64,000 bases of DNA from Lineus longissimus (taxonomy: Eukaryota; Nemertea; Pilidiophora; Heteronemertea; Lineidae), in NCBI RefSeq assembly GCF_910592395.1, contig NC_088322.1, positions 7,623,431-7,687,430 on the forward strand. Reading direction: 5' to 3'. Each line of letters starts with the position of its first letter. Position 1 is the stretch's first letter. Shown in pieces: positions 37,901-43,044 of the stretch. The notes below the pieces were generated by a model that worked only from the letters and a program-made list of their open reading frames with translations, did not search any database and was not told the origin of the DNA. Both the position numbers and the translations under genes were made by a program.

Positions 37901-38968
37901 ACATGTTATAGAGTCAAGAACTATTTACTTATATTTGTGTCATTATTGTTGCTATACGGGCTTTATTTGACTGGTTTCAGAGCTGCAACGAGAACGGGAA
38001 CTAGAGGAGGCTGAGCGCCGGCGCGTTGAAGAGGAGATGCTGGCACAGATGGAGGTGGCTGAGCGAGCAGAATATGAGCGACGGAAGCAAGAAGAAGAAG
38101 AACGGAAGAGACAGGAGGCGGAATTAGAAAGGTGGGGGTCAGATTTCTTTCCTCATTTTGCCTTTTAATTGTCTGCCATTGTCAATTTCTGATAGCTGTT
38201 TTAGCCAAACCAAGAAACCTGCTTATCCACCCTCTCTCTCTATCCAGAATCGTAATAGCCATTTTGGAACAATCAAAAAGCATCTCAGACAAATTTGTGC
38301 GGACTCACTCCCCTCAAACTCTGTAATATCTTAGCAGTTAATAGTTGTAGTTCTGGACACAGATTTGTCTAAAAATCTTGTCTGAAACTCCATAATATCT
38401 ACAAATGCCGCTTAACACCATTCTGAAAGAAATTGAGATGATTATTGTAAAATGAATTTGACAGTAGCCCAGATCTAAATACCAAAGCGTTTCATTGCAA
38501 ACCTATAAAATCCCTTTGAAACTGACTGGAAGAACCCTTGAGATTTAGTGGCCCTTGCATCTGAATTCTTCATCACATACATGACCATTCGATAGAAAGC
38601 TCTTGATGGGCAATTCCTGATGGTCAGTGGTATCATAATCGACATAATTTGCAATGGCATTTTGAATTTTCATAATTTTCTCAGAAGTGGCTAAGTTCAG
38701 TTTGAATTTTCAAAAATGTTTTGCTTCCAGACAACGCCAAGAAGAAGAAGCCCGGCGACAAATGGAAGAGGCGCGACGCCTCGCCGAGGAACTGGAACGC
38801 AAAAAGAAGGAATTTGAACGCAGATTGAAATTCGCTCGGGGCCTAATGGTGGAGGCAAAAGGAATGGATCATACGCAAGACATTAACCGGGCCTTTGTAT
38901 GGTCCTACTTTGAACTGCTGCAGTGGCTAGGCCTGGATTTGCCAAAGGAGCCATTTCTGGGGCCTTAG
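3644..38968 (+). CDS. KIAA2012-like: KIAA2012 (DUF4670)-like large coiled-coil protein, 27 coding exons
   Basis: Assembled by matching AG/GT sites and phase. Coding exons: 3644-3751, 5768-5969, 6233-6400, 6904-7050, 8190-8303, 8796-8990, 9516-9635, 10514-10621, 13234-13452, 14591-16015, 18557-18681, 20570-20653, 24451-24550, 24830-25039, 25414-25679, 25917-26034, 26787-26855, 27446-27514, 28736-28807, 29741-29824, 31260-31441, 31933-32088, 35362-35424, 36999-37207, 37449-37621, 37981-38131, 38731-38968. They sum to 5175 nt (1724 aa plus stop) with no frame break. Residues 1-1468 are low-complexity, rich in Ser, Asp, Glu, Lys, Arg and Pro, and probably disordered. Residues ~1469-1690 are an extended Arg/Glu/Lys coiled coil. 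The tail carries the motif INRAFVWSYFELLQ. From memory, this C-terminal layout matches vertebrate KIAA2012, whose function is unknown; the human protein is shorter (about 1180 aa). The start is ATGATG at 3644, with an in-frame TAA at 3632 and no acceptor between them. Confidence 0.75.
4967..5286. repeat. Degenerate 38-bp tandem repeat in intron 1
   Basis: The motif 'atgccacagcagtatgacag...ccattcatttcgac' recurs with a spacing near 38 bases (5034, 5074, 5111, 5149, 5187, 5225, 5263), about eight diverged units. The minus-strand ORFs here are repeat by-products. Confidence 0.75.
5768..5969 (+). CDS. KIAA2012-like: Large gene coding exon 2
   Basis: The acceptor is tttgtctccag after a poly-C run, and the donor is aaag|gtgagt. 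It enters at phase 0 and leaves at phase 1. The product is polar and rich in Ser, Arg and Lys. Confidence 0.8.
6233..6400 (+). CDS. KIAA2012-like: Large gene coding exon 3
   Basis: The acceptor is ttaacctttcag and the donor is gagg|gtgaat. The exon is a 168-nt symmetric phase 1-1 unit encoding a DSYQSWAIDKDQFSPEITRS-type segment followed by a Pro-rich end. Confidence 0.8.
6904..7050 (+). CDS. KIAA2012-like: Large gene coding exon 4
   Basis: Acceptor ttttctcccag, donor gcag|gtaaga, 147 nt, symmetric phase 1-1. It encodes a Pro/Thr-rich stretch, then four aspartates and QSWAG. Confidence 0.8.
8190..8303 (+). CDS. KIAA2012-like: Large gene coding exon 5
   Basis: Acceptor ggatttttccag, donor agaa|gtgagt, 114 nt, phase 1-1. 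The encoded segment is acidic then basic (TSDDEDRGKRHTGSKKG). Confidence 0.8.
8796..8990 (+). CDS. KIAA2012-like: Large gene coding exon 6
   Basis: Acceptor ccatttctag, donor gaaa|gtatga, 195 nt, phase 1-1. It ends in an SR-like run (RSRSKSKSPSTSPAR). Confidence 0.8.
9516..9635 (+). CDS. KIAA2012-like: Large gene coding exon 7
   Basis: Acceptor ccgtgtttcag, donor agag|gtaaaa, 120 nt, phase 1-1. It has a Gly/Pro-rich centre (MGPGGDVIPIGGAAQ). Confidence 0.75.
10054..10280 (-). mobile_element. tRNA-derived SINE, copy 1
   Basis: On the - strand it begins near 10280 with an A-box-like TGGCGCAGTAG and a B-box-like GGTTTGATTCC, the internal Pol III promoter of a tRNA. A body and a 3' segment TTGACGCTCGGCTCTCAAC leading to a T-run follow. 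Two other copies (19010, 34378) share the 3' segment, so this is a SINE and not a functional tRNA. Confidence 0.65.
10514..10621 (+). CDS. KIAA2012-like: Large gene coding exon 8
   Basis: Acceptor tgtgttacag, donor cgag|gtaatc, 108 nt, phase 1-1. It encodes DGESVYSEETETAGWRSSSR and then a Glu/Arg-rich end. Confidence 0.8.
10908..12280. repeat. 60-bp minisatellite, ~23 units, in intron 8
   Basis: The unit is roughly 'attcccaggatttcctttga | atcctatcactgcgttaaat | tttctgatattatttcattg'. Units are 59-61 bases and many are over 90% alike, especially 11700-12000, with variant blocks in which tttctttaaaccccatttcttcg replaces the centre. The long + strand ORFs with FSDIIS/RISFESYH repeats are by-products. 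Confidence 0.95.
12471..12581. mobile_element. Short MITE, relative of the 14.4 kb element
   Basis: Begins aaggtggtac and ends gtaccactttacctt. The internal text 'atagcctcggtgtaca' matches 'atagcctctgtgtgca' in the copy at 14381-14509. Confidence 0.5.
12855..13080. mobile_element. Probable MITE relic with 'tttttgcgg' ends
   Basis: Begins gtggttaaccaaaaactttcacg with 'catttttgcgg', and ends near 'gaatttttgcggtttatggtat'. It resembles the family of ACTGTAAACC-type elements such as 18803-19001. The boundaries are uncertain. Confidence 0.3.
13234..13452 (+). CDS. KIAA2012-like: Large gene coding exon 9
   Basis: Acceptor ccttgtttccag, donor ctag|gtacaa, 219 nt, phase 1-1. It ends in a repeated Ser-Arg-Lys pattern (SRSSRKSRSSPKSHR). 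The preceding intron carries the 60-bp minisatellite. Confidence 0.8.
14064..14236. mobile_element. Old copy of the 'CAGTAGAACCTCTCTATT' MITE family
   Basis: Shares the phrases 'aggacacccttgggact', 'gggaccaaaatgacac' and 'aggttccactg' with the better-preserved copies at 31019 and 62033. Confidence 0.55.
14381..14509. mobile_element. 129-bp MITE with 13-bp TIRs
   Basis: aaggtaaagtggt at 14381-14393 is the exact reverse complement of accactttacctt at 14497-14509. It is non-coding. A diverged copy lies at 12471-12581. Confidence 0.7.
14591..16015 (+). CDS. KIAA2012-like: Large gene coding exon 10 (giant 1425-nt exon)
   Basis: Acceptor tacacttccag, donor atag|gtattt, phase 1-1, residues ~461-935. 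It contains an acidic run (DESSDDDEDEDEEETDDGAD), a short internal repeat (GREGVTHGKEGVTLGRE), an RRNKKKKK basic patch that could be a nuclear signal, and a Ser/Arg-rich end. It supplies over a quarter of the protein. The ATG at 14560 lies in the intron and is not the start. Confidence 0.9.
16170..16600. mobile_element. MITE with 31-bp perfect TIRs carrying a CRE-like palindrome
   Basis: 16205-16235 (catcggattggttatttgcg followed by catgacgtcat) is the exact reverse complement of 16541-16571. The match continues imperfectly outward to about 16175 and 16600. Each TIR ends in ATGACGTCAT, a CREB/ATF-type site. No ORF of note lies inside. Confidence 0.85.
16868..17995 (+). repeat. Dispersed AGCTCACCT...AGGTGAGC repeat with (CGT)n
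   Basis: Begins 'gctcacctcttagcagaggtgagc', a foldback, then a (CGT)n microsatellite at ~16915-16980. Recurring phrases follow, such as 'tcaaggtcacagaggtcaaa', 'gtacacatgtacccctt' and 'accaccagggggc', and it ends 'gaggtgagcacaatggccctggcc'. Inverted relics lie at 50508-50870 and 53330-53560. I associate this type with lophotrochozoan genomes. The arginine-run ORFs on both strands come from the microsatellite. Confidence 0.7.
18557..18681 (+). CDS. KIAA2012-like: Large gene coding exon 11
   Basis: Acceptor tcttttttag, donor caag|gtcagt, phase 1 to 0. It is helical and alanine/leucine-rich (LEEEVLGQLAEHASKIAAGV), less disordered than its neighbours. Confidence 0.8.
18803..19001. mobile_element. 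MITE with 'CTGTAAAC' ends and TA duplication
   Basis: ta|ctgtaaacacagacatat on the left mirrors the right end ...cctggtttacag|ta (TA at 18801-18802 and 19002-19003). The interior includes an AT-rich 'tatatatacatata' run. Single-base mismatches in the TIR suggest age. Confidence 0.55.
19010..19293 (+). mobile_element. tRNA-derived SINE, copy 2
   Basis: A B-box-like agatttgattccc lies near 19072. The downstream 'ctccggtttccccctacatt' and 'gttgacgctcagctcttcac' match the copies at 34378 and 10054. It ends in an A-rich run. Confidence 0.6.
19961..20303. mobile_element. 343-bp MITE with TTAA ends (piggyBac-like)
   Basis: The first 21 bases (ttaaagcgaactggaaccgc plus one more) and the last 21 are exact reverse complements. 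Both ends begin TTAA, the hallmark target of piggyBac-type transposition. The interior is GC-richer than its surroundings and non-coding. Confidence 0.75.
20570..20653 (+). CDS. KIAA2012-like: Large gene coding exon 12
   Basis: Acceptor ctgtcgtacag, donor aaga|gtaaga, 84 nt, phase 0-0. It encodes DAALLWTDQYGPASDISRSQ and then SVREVSER. Confidence 0.8.
21042..21215. mobile_element. Old copy of the 'CAGTAGAACCTCTCTATT' MITE family
   Basis: It has the family phrases 'ctctctaataaagacacc', 'aagttgggaccaaatgc' and 'gagagggtgtcc', but eroded ends. Confidence 0.45.
21816..23246. mobile_element. 1431-bp DNA transposon with perfect 94-bp TIRs and 9-bp TSD
   Basis: 21816-21909 and 23153-23246 are exact reverse complements over all 94 bases (outer end ggcaggcggtatttgc). 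The element is flanked on both sides by tgttgagcc (21807-21815 and 23247-23255). A 9-bp duplication plus long TIRs suggests a Mutator-like (MULE) element. The interior has no transposase-sized ORF, so it is non-autonomous. Perfect TIRs suggest a recent insertion. Confidence 0.95.
22538..22761. mobile_element. Nested MITE inside the 1431-bp element
   Basis: ccattaaaggggcactat at the left and atagtccctctttaatgg at the right are near-perfect complements. A second diverged copy of its 5' half ('gggaaactataggcaacagc') starts at ~22757, next to it. Confidence 0.6.
24451..24550 (+). CDS. KIAA2012-like: Large gene coding exon 13
   Basis: Acceptor ccttctacag, donor atag|gtaaag, phase 0 to 1. It encodes a helical segment starting EALQDLMNARKG. 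The preceding 3.8-kb intron holds the 1431-bp TIR element. Confidence 0.8.
24830..25039 (+). CDS. KIAA2012-like: Large gene coding exon 14
   Basis: Acceptor caatttctag, donor ggag|gtcagt, 210 nt, phase 1-1. Its acidic segment (DAEIDDDLVKALLNEDLAPD) looks more ordered than most of the mid-region. Confidence 0.85.
25414..25679 (+). CDS. KIAA2012-like: Large gene coding exon 15
   Basis: Acceptor atactttccag, donor acag|gtactg, phase 1 to 0, 88 full codons after the split codon. The segment is polar with several acidic patches. Confidence 0.8.
25917..26034 (+). CDS. KIAA2012-like: Large gene coding exon 16
   Basis: Acceptor ttattttacag, donor gttg|gtaagt, phase 0 to 1. It is Lys/Ser-rich (SVKSLKSKASADKKDEKPEF). 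Confidence 0.8.
26787..26855 (+). CDS. KIAA2012-like: Large gene coding exon 17
   Basis: Acceptor tttgtatttcag, donor gaag|gtagga, 69 nt, phase 1-1. It encodes KVKEEKTLPGLYGPYDQPAK. Confidence 0.75.
27446..27514 (+). CDS. KIAA2012-like: Large gene coding exon 18
   Basis: Acceptor cttctttacag, donor tcag|gttaaa (weaker), 69 nt, phase 1-1. It encodes GDNDFLIVDQLKEVRPFASI. It was recovered by phase and splice consensus because it is too short to stand out as an ORF. Confidence 0.65.
28736..28807 (+). CDS. KIAA2012-like: Large gene coding exon 19
   Basis: Acceptor ccctttttcag, donor aaag|gttgga (weak), 72 nt, phase 1-1. It encodes ESSVAEPPSKASTSVVPDKT. Reading through the donor reaches a stop in 26 codons. 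Confidence 0.65.
29741..29824 (+). CDS. KIAA2012-like: Large gene coding exon 20 (Pro-rich)
   Basis: Acceptor tatttctaccag, donor tttg|gttaga, 84 nt, phase 1-1. It encodes DESPGVQFFSPPPPPPSLTP and a short tail. It lies in a shadow of other frames and was found only from its splice sites and phase. Confidence 0.65.
30535..31012. mobile_element. ~478-bp TIR element with an internal 61-bp tandem array
   Basis: Left end ttaaaggcctatgccgttca and right end atgaacggcgtacccctttaa are complementary with about two mismatches. Both end in TTAA. Between them a ~61-bp unit (phrases ccgttgtgtaga and tatacaaatactatgaat) is repeated five times (30620-30925). Confidence 0.7.
31019..31161. mobile_element. 143-bp MITE, 'CAGTAGAACCTCTCTATT' family, TA duplication
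   Basis: ta|cagtagaacctctctattga on the left and gggaggttccactg|ta on the right. The 2-bp TA duplication points to a Tc1/mariner-type mobiliser. Other copies lie at 14064, 21042 and 62033. Confidence 0.8.
31260..31441 (+). CDS. KIAA2012-like: Large gene coding exon 21 (Lys/Pro-rich)
   Basis: Acceptor ccgacaacag, donor aagg|gtaggt, phase 1 to 0. A lysine-rich block (KKEPKKKVVKKKKPATPPP) is followed by repeats of the PTPPPPxEPTPPPP type, a likely flexible linker before the coiled coil. Confidence 0.8.
31933..32088 (+). CDS. KIAA2012-like: Large gene coding exon 22
   Basis: Acceptor tatatttccag, donor ttct|gtaagt, 156 nt, phase 0-0. It encodes HSATPSWRTPSPESEGSSII and then an acidic, Thr-rich end. 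Confidence 0.75.
33104..33115 (+). CDS. Candidate 12-nt microexon (KQKE)
   Basis: The sequence ataattttcag|aaacagaaggag|gtatgt gives an acceptor, four codons and a good donor. At phase 0-0 it would fit without frame change between exons 22 and 23. It is not included in the 1724-aa model. Only transcript data can show whether it is used. Confidence 0.3.
33213..33732. mobile_element. 520-bp mariner-like relic
   Basis: TA|tggggtgtcccaaaaaa at the left and ttttttggaacaccctg|TA at the right form imperfect TIRs of the GGGTGTCCCAAAAA type seen in mariner elements. No intact ORF remains. Confidence 0.6.
34378..34605 (+). mobile_element. tRNA-derived SINE, copy 3
   Basis: tRNA-like 5' part (gattggtgcattgg ... 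ggtgttcaattct), then 'ggtttcctcctacttacatt' and 'cagttgacgctccgctctct', ending in a T-run. The same body as copies 1 and 2. Confidence 0.6.
34845..34985. repeat. ~75-bp tandem duplication
   Basis: 'ggtctagtttatacaaattt' ... 'gatttgtcatt' is followed by 'ggtctagtgtatacagattt' ... 'gttttgtcatt'. Two diverged copies in tandem. Confidence 0.5.
35082..35182. repeat. ~30-bp tandem repeat, three units
   Basis: 'caggttctggatgaccacac' with variants recurs three times at ~30-base spacing in intron 22. Confidence 0.65.
35362..35424 (+). CDS. KIAA2012-like: Large gene coding exon 23
   Basis: Acceptor gatatttgcag, donor gaag|gtaaac, 63 nt, phase 0-0. It encodes TDNDADETTLESESGSLKPA followed by K. Confidence 0.75.
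36999..37207 (+). CDS. KIAA2012-like: Large gene coding exon 24 (coiled coil begins)
   Basis: Acceptor ttcccttcag, donor gaag|gtaatg, phase 0 to 2. It starts DESALLRQMNNKALRAAKRN and continues as a nearly pure Arg/Glu/Lys helix, the start of the DUF4670-like region. Confidence 0.85.
37449..37621 (+). CDS. KIAA2012-like: Large gene coding exon 25 (coiled coil)
   Basis: Acceptor gacccttttag, donor aaag|gtaaag, phase 2 to 1. It is a heptad-rich helix including RMRELERERKLMEEHQRRLE. Confidence 0.9.
37981..38131 (+). CDS. KIAA2012-like: Large gene coding exon 26 (coiled coil)
   Basis: Acceptor gactggtttcag, donor aaag|gtgggg, phase 1 to 2. It includes MAQ/AERAEY-type spacing (MLAQMEVAERAEYERRKQEE), which resembles the vertebrate KIAA2012 C-terminus as I remember it. 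Confidence 0.85.
38731..38968 (+). CDS. KIAA2012-like: Large gene terminal coding exon 27
   Basis: Acceptor ttgcttccag, phase 2 in, TAG stop at 38966-38968. The coiled coil ends and a less charged tail follows: GMDHTQDINRAFVWSYFELL, then a short Leu/Pro-rich end. This tail, rather than the low-complexity helix, is the most specific link to KIAA2012. Confidence 0.85.
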
Positions 38969-39383
38969 ATTACTATGAAAGCTTTTTGGGCTTTGAAGGT
39001 GCAGTCTTTAGCAAAATGTAATGATAGTGTCTGTGTGGCCCTACTTGGGCATGGCTGGACTGAGCTAGATTGAGCCAGTTTCACAAGAAGTTGTTGATAT
39101 GTGTCTCTACTTTGTACTAGTACATCGGCGCTATACACGCTTTGGTCAGAAATTTTTTATCACCAAGTCAAACCAGACCCGTTCCCTTATGGTGTATCAT
39201 GTCATATGCTACCTGGAGACCACCAAAGGGGTCCCAAGCTCCTGTGTATAGCCCCCTTGAAGGTAAAATGCTGATGGAGAGGCCAGCTTGATACTGTAAA
39301 CCCCTAGATGTTTGCAAAATTTTATTTTCACATCACGTTATTTTGCCCCATACCTTGCAGTTAAAACAATTTTGGCCTTACCA

Positions 39384-39935
39384 AATAAATTATGGATTGT
39401 CTCCAAGCAAAGCCTGCACTCCCCTAGGCCTAAATTCCCATTGTTTTCCTGACATATCAAAGGGTTATCAGGGCATACCTTTATGACACCAACTCTCAAG
39501 AAACACCTTTCAGGGTGGTTGATAAGCTTAAACCAGCAAGGGCTAGTAGTACACACAATGCAGATTTTGCAGCCATTTATTCCTGCAAATGGGTGATTTA
39601 GCAATGAAAAAATTATTACGTTTTTAAAATATTTGCACCCCTGACATTTGCGATTGTACACCCTCTCATGATAATCATGAAAATGGTAGGCAAAAATCAA
39701 GGGGATTACAGCATGTCAAGGGATCAACTCCAAAGCATGAATGTGATACATGTATTTATGTATTTATGTAGCTTAATACTGCTGAGGAACTTTTTATATC
39801 TGTGATATTTTGTTATGCGAATGTTCAAGAATTATGCAATGTACGAATATTTTTTGTGACAACTTATAGCATATGATTGGATTAAAGATGGTCACCTAAG
39901 GTACAGTGGTACAAATAAAGACCTTATGAAATAAA
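39384..39935 (+). terminator. Candidate polyadenylation signals of the large gene
   Basis: AATAAA occurs at 39384-39389, 39914-39919 and 39930-39935, downstream of the stop at 38968. The close pair at 39914 and 39930 would give a ~960-nt 3' UTR. Which one is used cannot be told from sequence. Confidence 0.3.
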
Positions 39936-40235
39936 TGCTTATGTGTACATTACTGTGCATTAATGTGCATTAATGTGCAGCAGCTGTTTTCTTAACTACA
40001 AAGGCTTCTGCTGTGCTTAATATTTGATGATACAAGTATCTGATAATTTTAATTCGATTTTAGAAGTTTTAGTCCAAATTTTGTGGTTTCTCTGGCTCAG
40101 ATAGAATATCCTCTGATATCACCATCTTGCAGTGAACCCCGTAGATTTTTCTGCACGGGGACGGGTGATGTCACAACGGCCTTGGAGATGATAGTGATAA
40201 AAGGTCTGGTCAAGATGGAAGACGTTTTCAATTGT

Positions 40236-40440
40236 TATCATATTTGCATGCTGACAACACAGTTTAGCTTCATTTGCATGCTGACCACACAACTCAGCTT
40301 CATTTGCATGCTGACAACACAGTTCAGCTTCATTTGCATGCTGACCACACAGTTCAGCTTCATTTGTATGCTGACAACACAGCTCAGCTTCATTTGCATG
40401 CTGACAACATAACTCAGCCTCATTTGCATGTTAACCACAA
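40236..40440. repeat. 30-bp tandem repeat, seven units
   Basis: 'catttgcatgctgacaacac' plus 'agttcagctt' repeats exactly every 30 bases. Because 30 is divisible by 3, repetitive ORFs open in several frames on both strands. These are by-products. Confidence 0.95.
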
Positions 40441-41149
40441 GTGTTATCATGAGCTCTCTTGTCTCATTACAGACATTGGGAAGGTGTTTTTAAATTAATC
40501 AATTTTGATTTTTCCTTTTGTCTATTTCCGAATCCACGGTAATCCATGAAAACTATTTATCTGTAATCCTCTGGTACCAGAGGAATTTAGGAATAAACTT
40601 TTGCAGTAACCTGCACTCTCAAAAATCAAGTTTTGCCAATGAAAGATTCAGTATGTACACGTATATTCGAAAAATGGGAGAGTCAAAATCTTGAAGGGGA
40701 ACGCCATTTTATTTTCCTCACTTTTGAAGATGGCTCATTAAAAATATAAATGCACAATGCCCTAAGCAGATATAATGCATGCAAATTCACTGAAACTCTG
40801 TCTTAATAGTATTTGTAAATCTGTCCACTGATAAAATTTACACCCTGTGCGTACTTACACAATTAATAATTTTAACATCCATGTTCAATTTTAAAATATT
40901 TGAAAATGCGGAGAAGGCCTTTATGCTGACTTACTAGCTAGTTACTACTCTTCTACTAACCAGAAGGGAGATTATCAAAGAAAGCTACCCCTATTGAAAC
41001 CGTCCATCTTTTTGTGATAAGATTTTGATATTCAAGATATATTTTGTAAAGGTTTTATACATATTTATCTAGTGAGACACAAACATTGTGTTCATCGAAA
41101 TAAAGTAAATATCATTAAATGGATCTGGTTGGGTTTTATTTGAAAGAGG

Positions 41150-41920
41150 AGTTGCAAGGACCAGAGACTGACAAATTGCCCTATCTGGCCATTTCACAAG
41201 TGTCAGATCTCCTAAAGAGAACGAGAATGATATGAACTAGCACTCCACTCTCCAGTACTTCCCAAGTAGTGCTTCACAACCAGAACACCAGACACAGCTG
41301 GTCCTCCATCTGACCAATTCACAAGTGTCAGATCTCCTAAAGAGAACAAGGAAAATACGAGGTAGCACCCTCACACCTCCCAAGTAGCTCTTCACAACAA
41401 CCTGAACACCAGACACGGCTAGTGCCTCATCTCGGGACTGACCATTTCACAAGTGTCAGATCACATAAAGAGAACTACAAAACACCTTCCTGAGACACTA
41501 TTGACCTATTTGATCATTTCCCAAGTTTAAGATCACCTAAAGAGGACTAGAACAATACTGAGTACGACCGAGGTAGCTCCGAAGTAAGGTTCCTCACAAC
41601 AAGAACACTTGGGATAGCTATTACCCTATCTGACCATTTCACAAGTGTCAGATCTCGTGAAGAAAACAAGGCCTCGTAGAACCCAAGTATAATGCGTCAC
41701 AACCAGAATACCAGGGACGGCTATTCCCCTATCAGACAAATTCTCAAGAGTCAGAGTGCATGTAGAGAACTGGACAATATGGAGTAGCACCGTGGTAGCT
41801 CCCAAGTAACGCTTCAGAATCAAAGAATGTACGACAACTTTTTATGGTCCTATTTGACCATCATGCCACAAGTATCAGATCTGAGGAGAACAAGGATAAA
41901 ACTAAGTATCACTCAGGGAC
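41150..41920. repeat. ~105-140-bp tandem repeat, about seven units
   Basis: 'gaccatttcacaagtgtcag' followed by 'atctcctaaagagaac' and later 'cccaagtagcgcttcacaac' recurs near 41190, 41310, 41445, 41510, 41630, 41740 and 41855. Unit length varies because of indels. Confidence 0.75.
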
Positions 41921-42479
41921 GGGGTTGTATCCCACCATATACCCCGTTACTTGGGTGGGGATGGGATACTACATACTAAATACGAACGGCACTGCTTTTA
42001 ATGTCAAGTGCTAATTTTAATTCAAAATGCGTAAGCCTATATAATATGAAGCATGCCGACTTACCAGCAGTGAATGACAATGCTAGTCTTTTCCTTCAGT
42101 AGATTGGCATGAATATGAAGTAGGTCACGATCAAATACATGTGCCAACAAAAATCACCTCTAACTAAAAGCCTAGAGTTAAAAGACTGTCCACATTAAGA
42201 AAAAAACATCGTGATATTGAAATCATGTGTATTGAATTTATTGATCATCATATTCTCCTACTCTTTTGATTTTAACAAAAAGTAAGAGAATCTGATATAA
42301 AGTAGGTCACGAATCAACCGTATAAATGAAACCATTCGCTCAGGCTTAGAATCGTACGGTCGTCAAGCCCTTCATAGAAACAGCATGATATTTGTTCACA
42401 AAATATAGAATATCGTCAGTCGATGGAAAAGATAGGATTTAACAAAACTGGTTTGATGAATAGCAATGACGACTATGTA

Positions 42480-42611
42480 TATATAAAGCTGTTGATGTCA
42501 CACCCACTTCGCAACCCAAACACTCCGAACGTCCAAGTGCAAGGACCAGTTATAATTTTCCTCCGACATCAGTTGCCATGTTTTGGAGTGGAGGAAGAAA
42601 GGCAGTGGATG
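42480..42611 (+). promoter_or_regulatory. Putative TATA promoter and 5' UTR exon of the TRIM gene
   Basis: TATATAAAG at 42480-42488 would place a start near 42510. A good donor (gatg|gtgagc, GT at 42612) could end a ~100-nt untranslated exon and splice to the acceptor tttatttcag (AG 43030-43031), 13 bases before the ATG. The signals are visible; the exon itself is inferred. Confidence 0.4.
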
Positions 42612-43044
42612 GTGAGCGTTGAGGACAAACTGTGGCAAGTTTAAAGGTACACGTAGCCACCCACTGTATCAATTCCAGATAGTGTAAATCAAACCGAGAC
42701 ACATCGGATAATCAACTAGGTCTATCCTGCTATTCTGGTCGTGCTTTGTCTTTGTGAGATCAACCTGGGATGAATGAAATCGTACTTGTAACCAAAGACC
42801 ATGGAATATCTCTCCTGTAAATGAACTCTGATAAACATGATCTACTTTGTGTTTCCATTACAAGGAACTGGAAGCAGAAAGTGTTTTTACAGCCTACACG
42901 AAAATGGGCCTCTGAGGAATACTTGCACTTTTCGAGATTCAAGCAATGTATTCCTGCTAGATACCTGTTTGGGGTGAGGGACGATTGCAAAATGACCCAA
43001 TCACTGATTTTTCCTTTTCTCTTTATTTCAGACAACTCATCAAG

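Noticed and set aside
42985-43044. N-terminal extension of the TRIM protein
   Set aside because: It begins with TTG and crosses the consensus acceptor at 43031. The ATG at 43045 gives a normal RING start.
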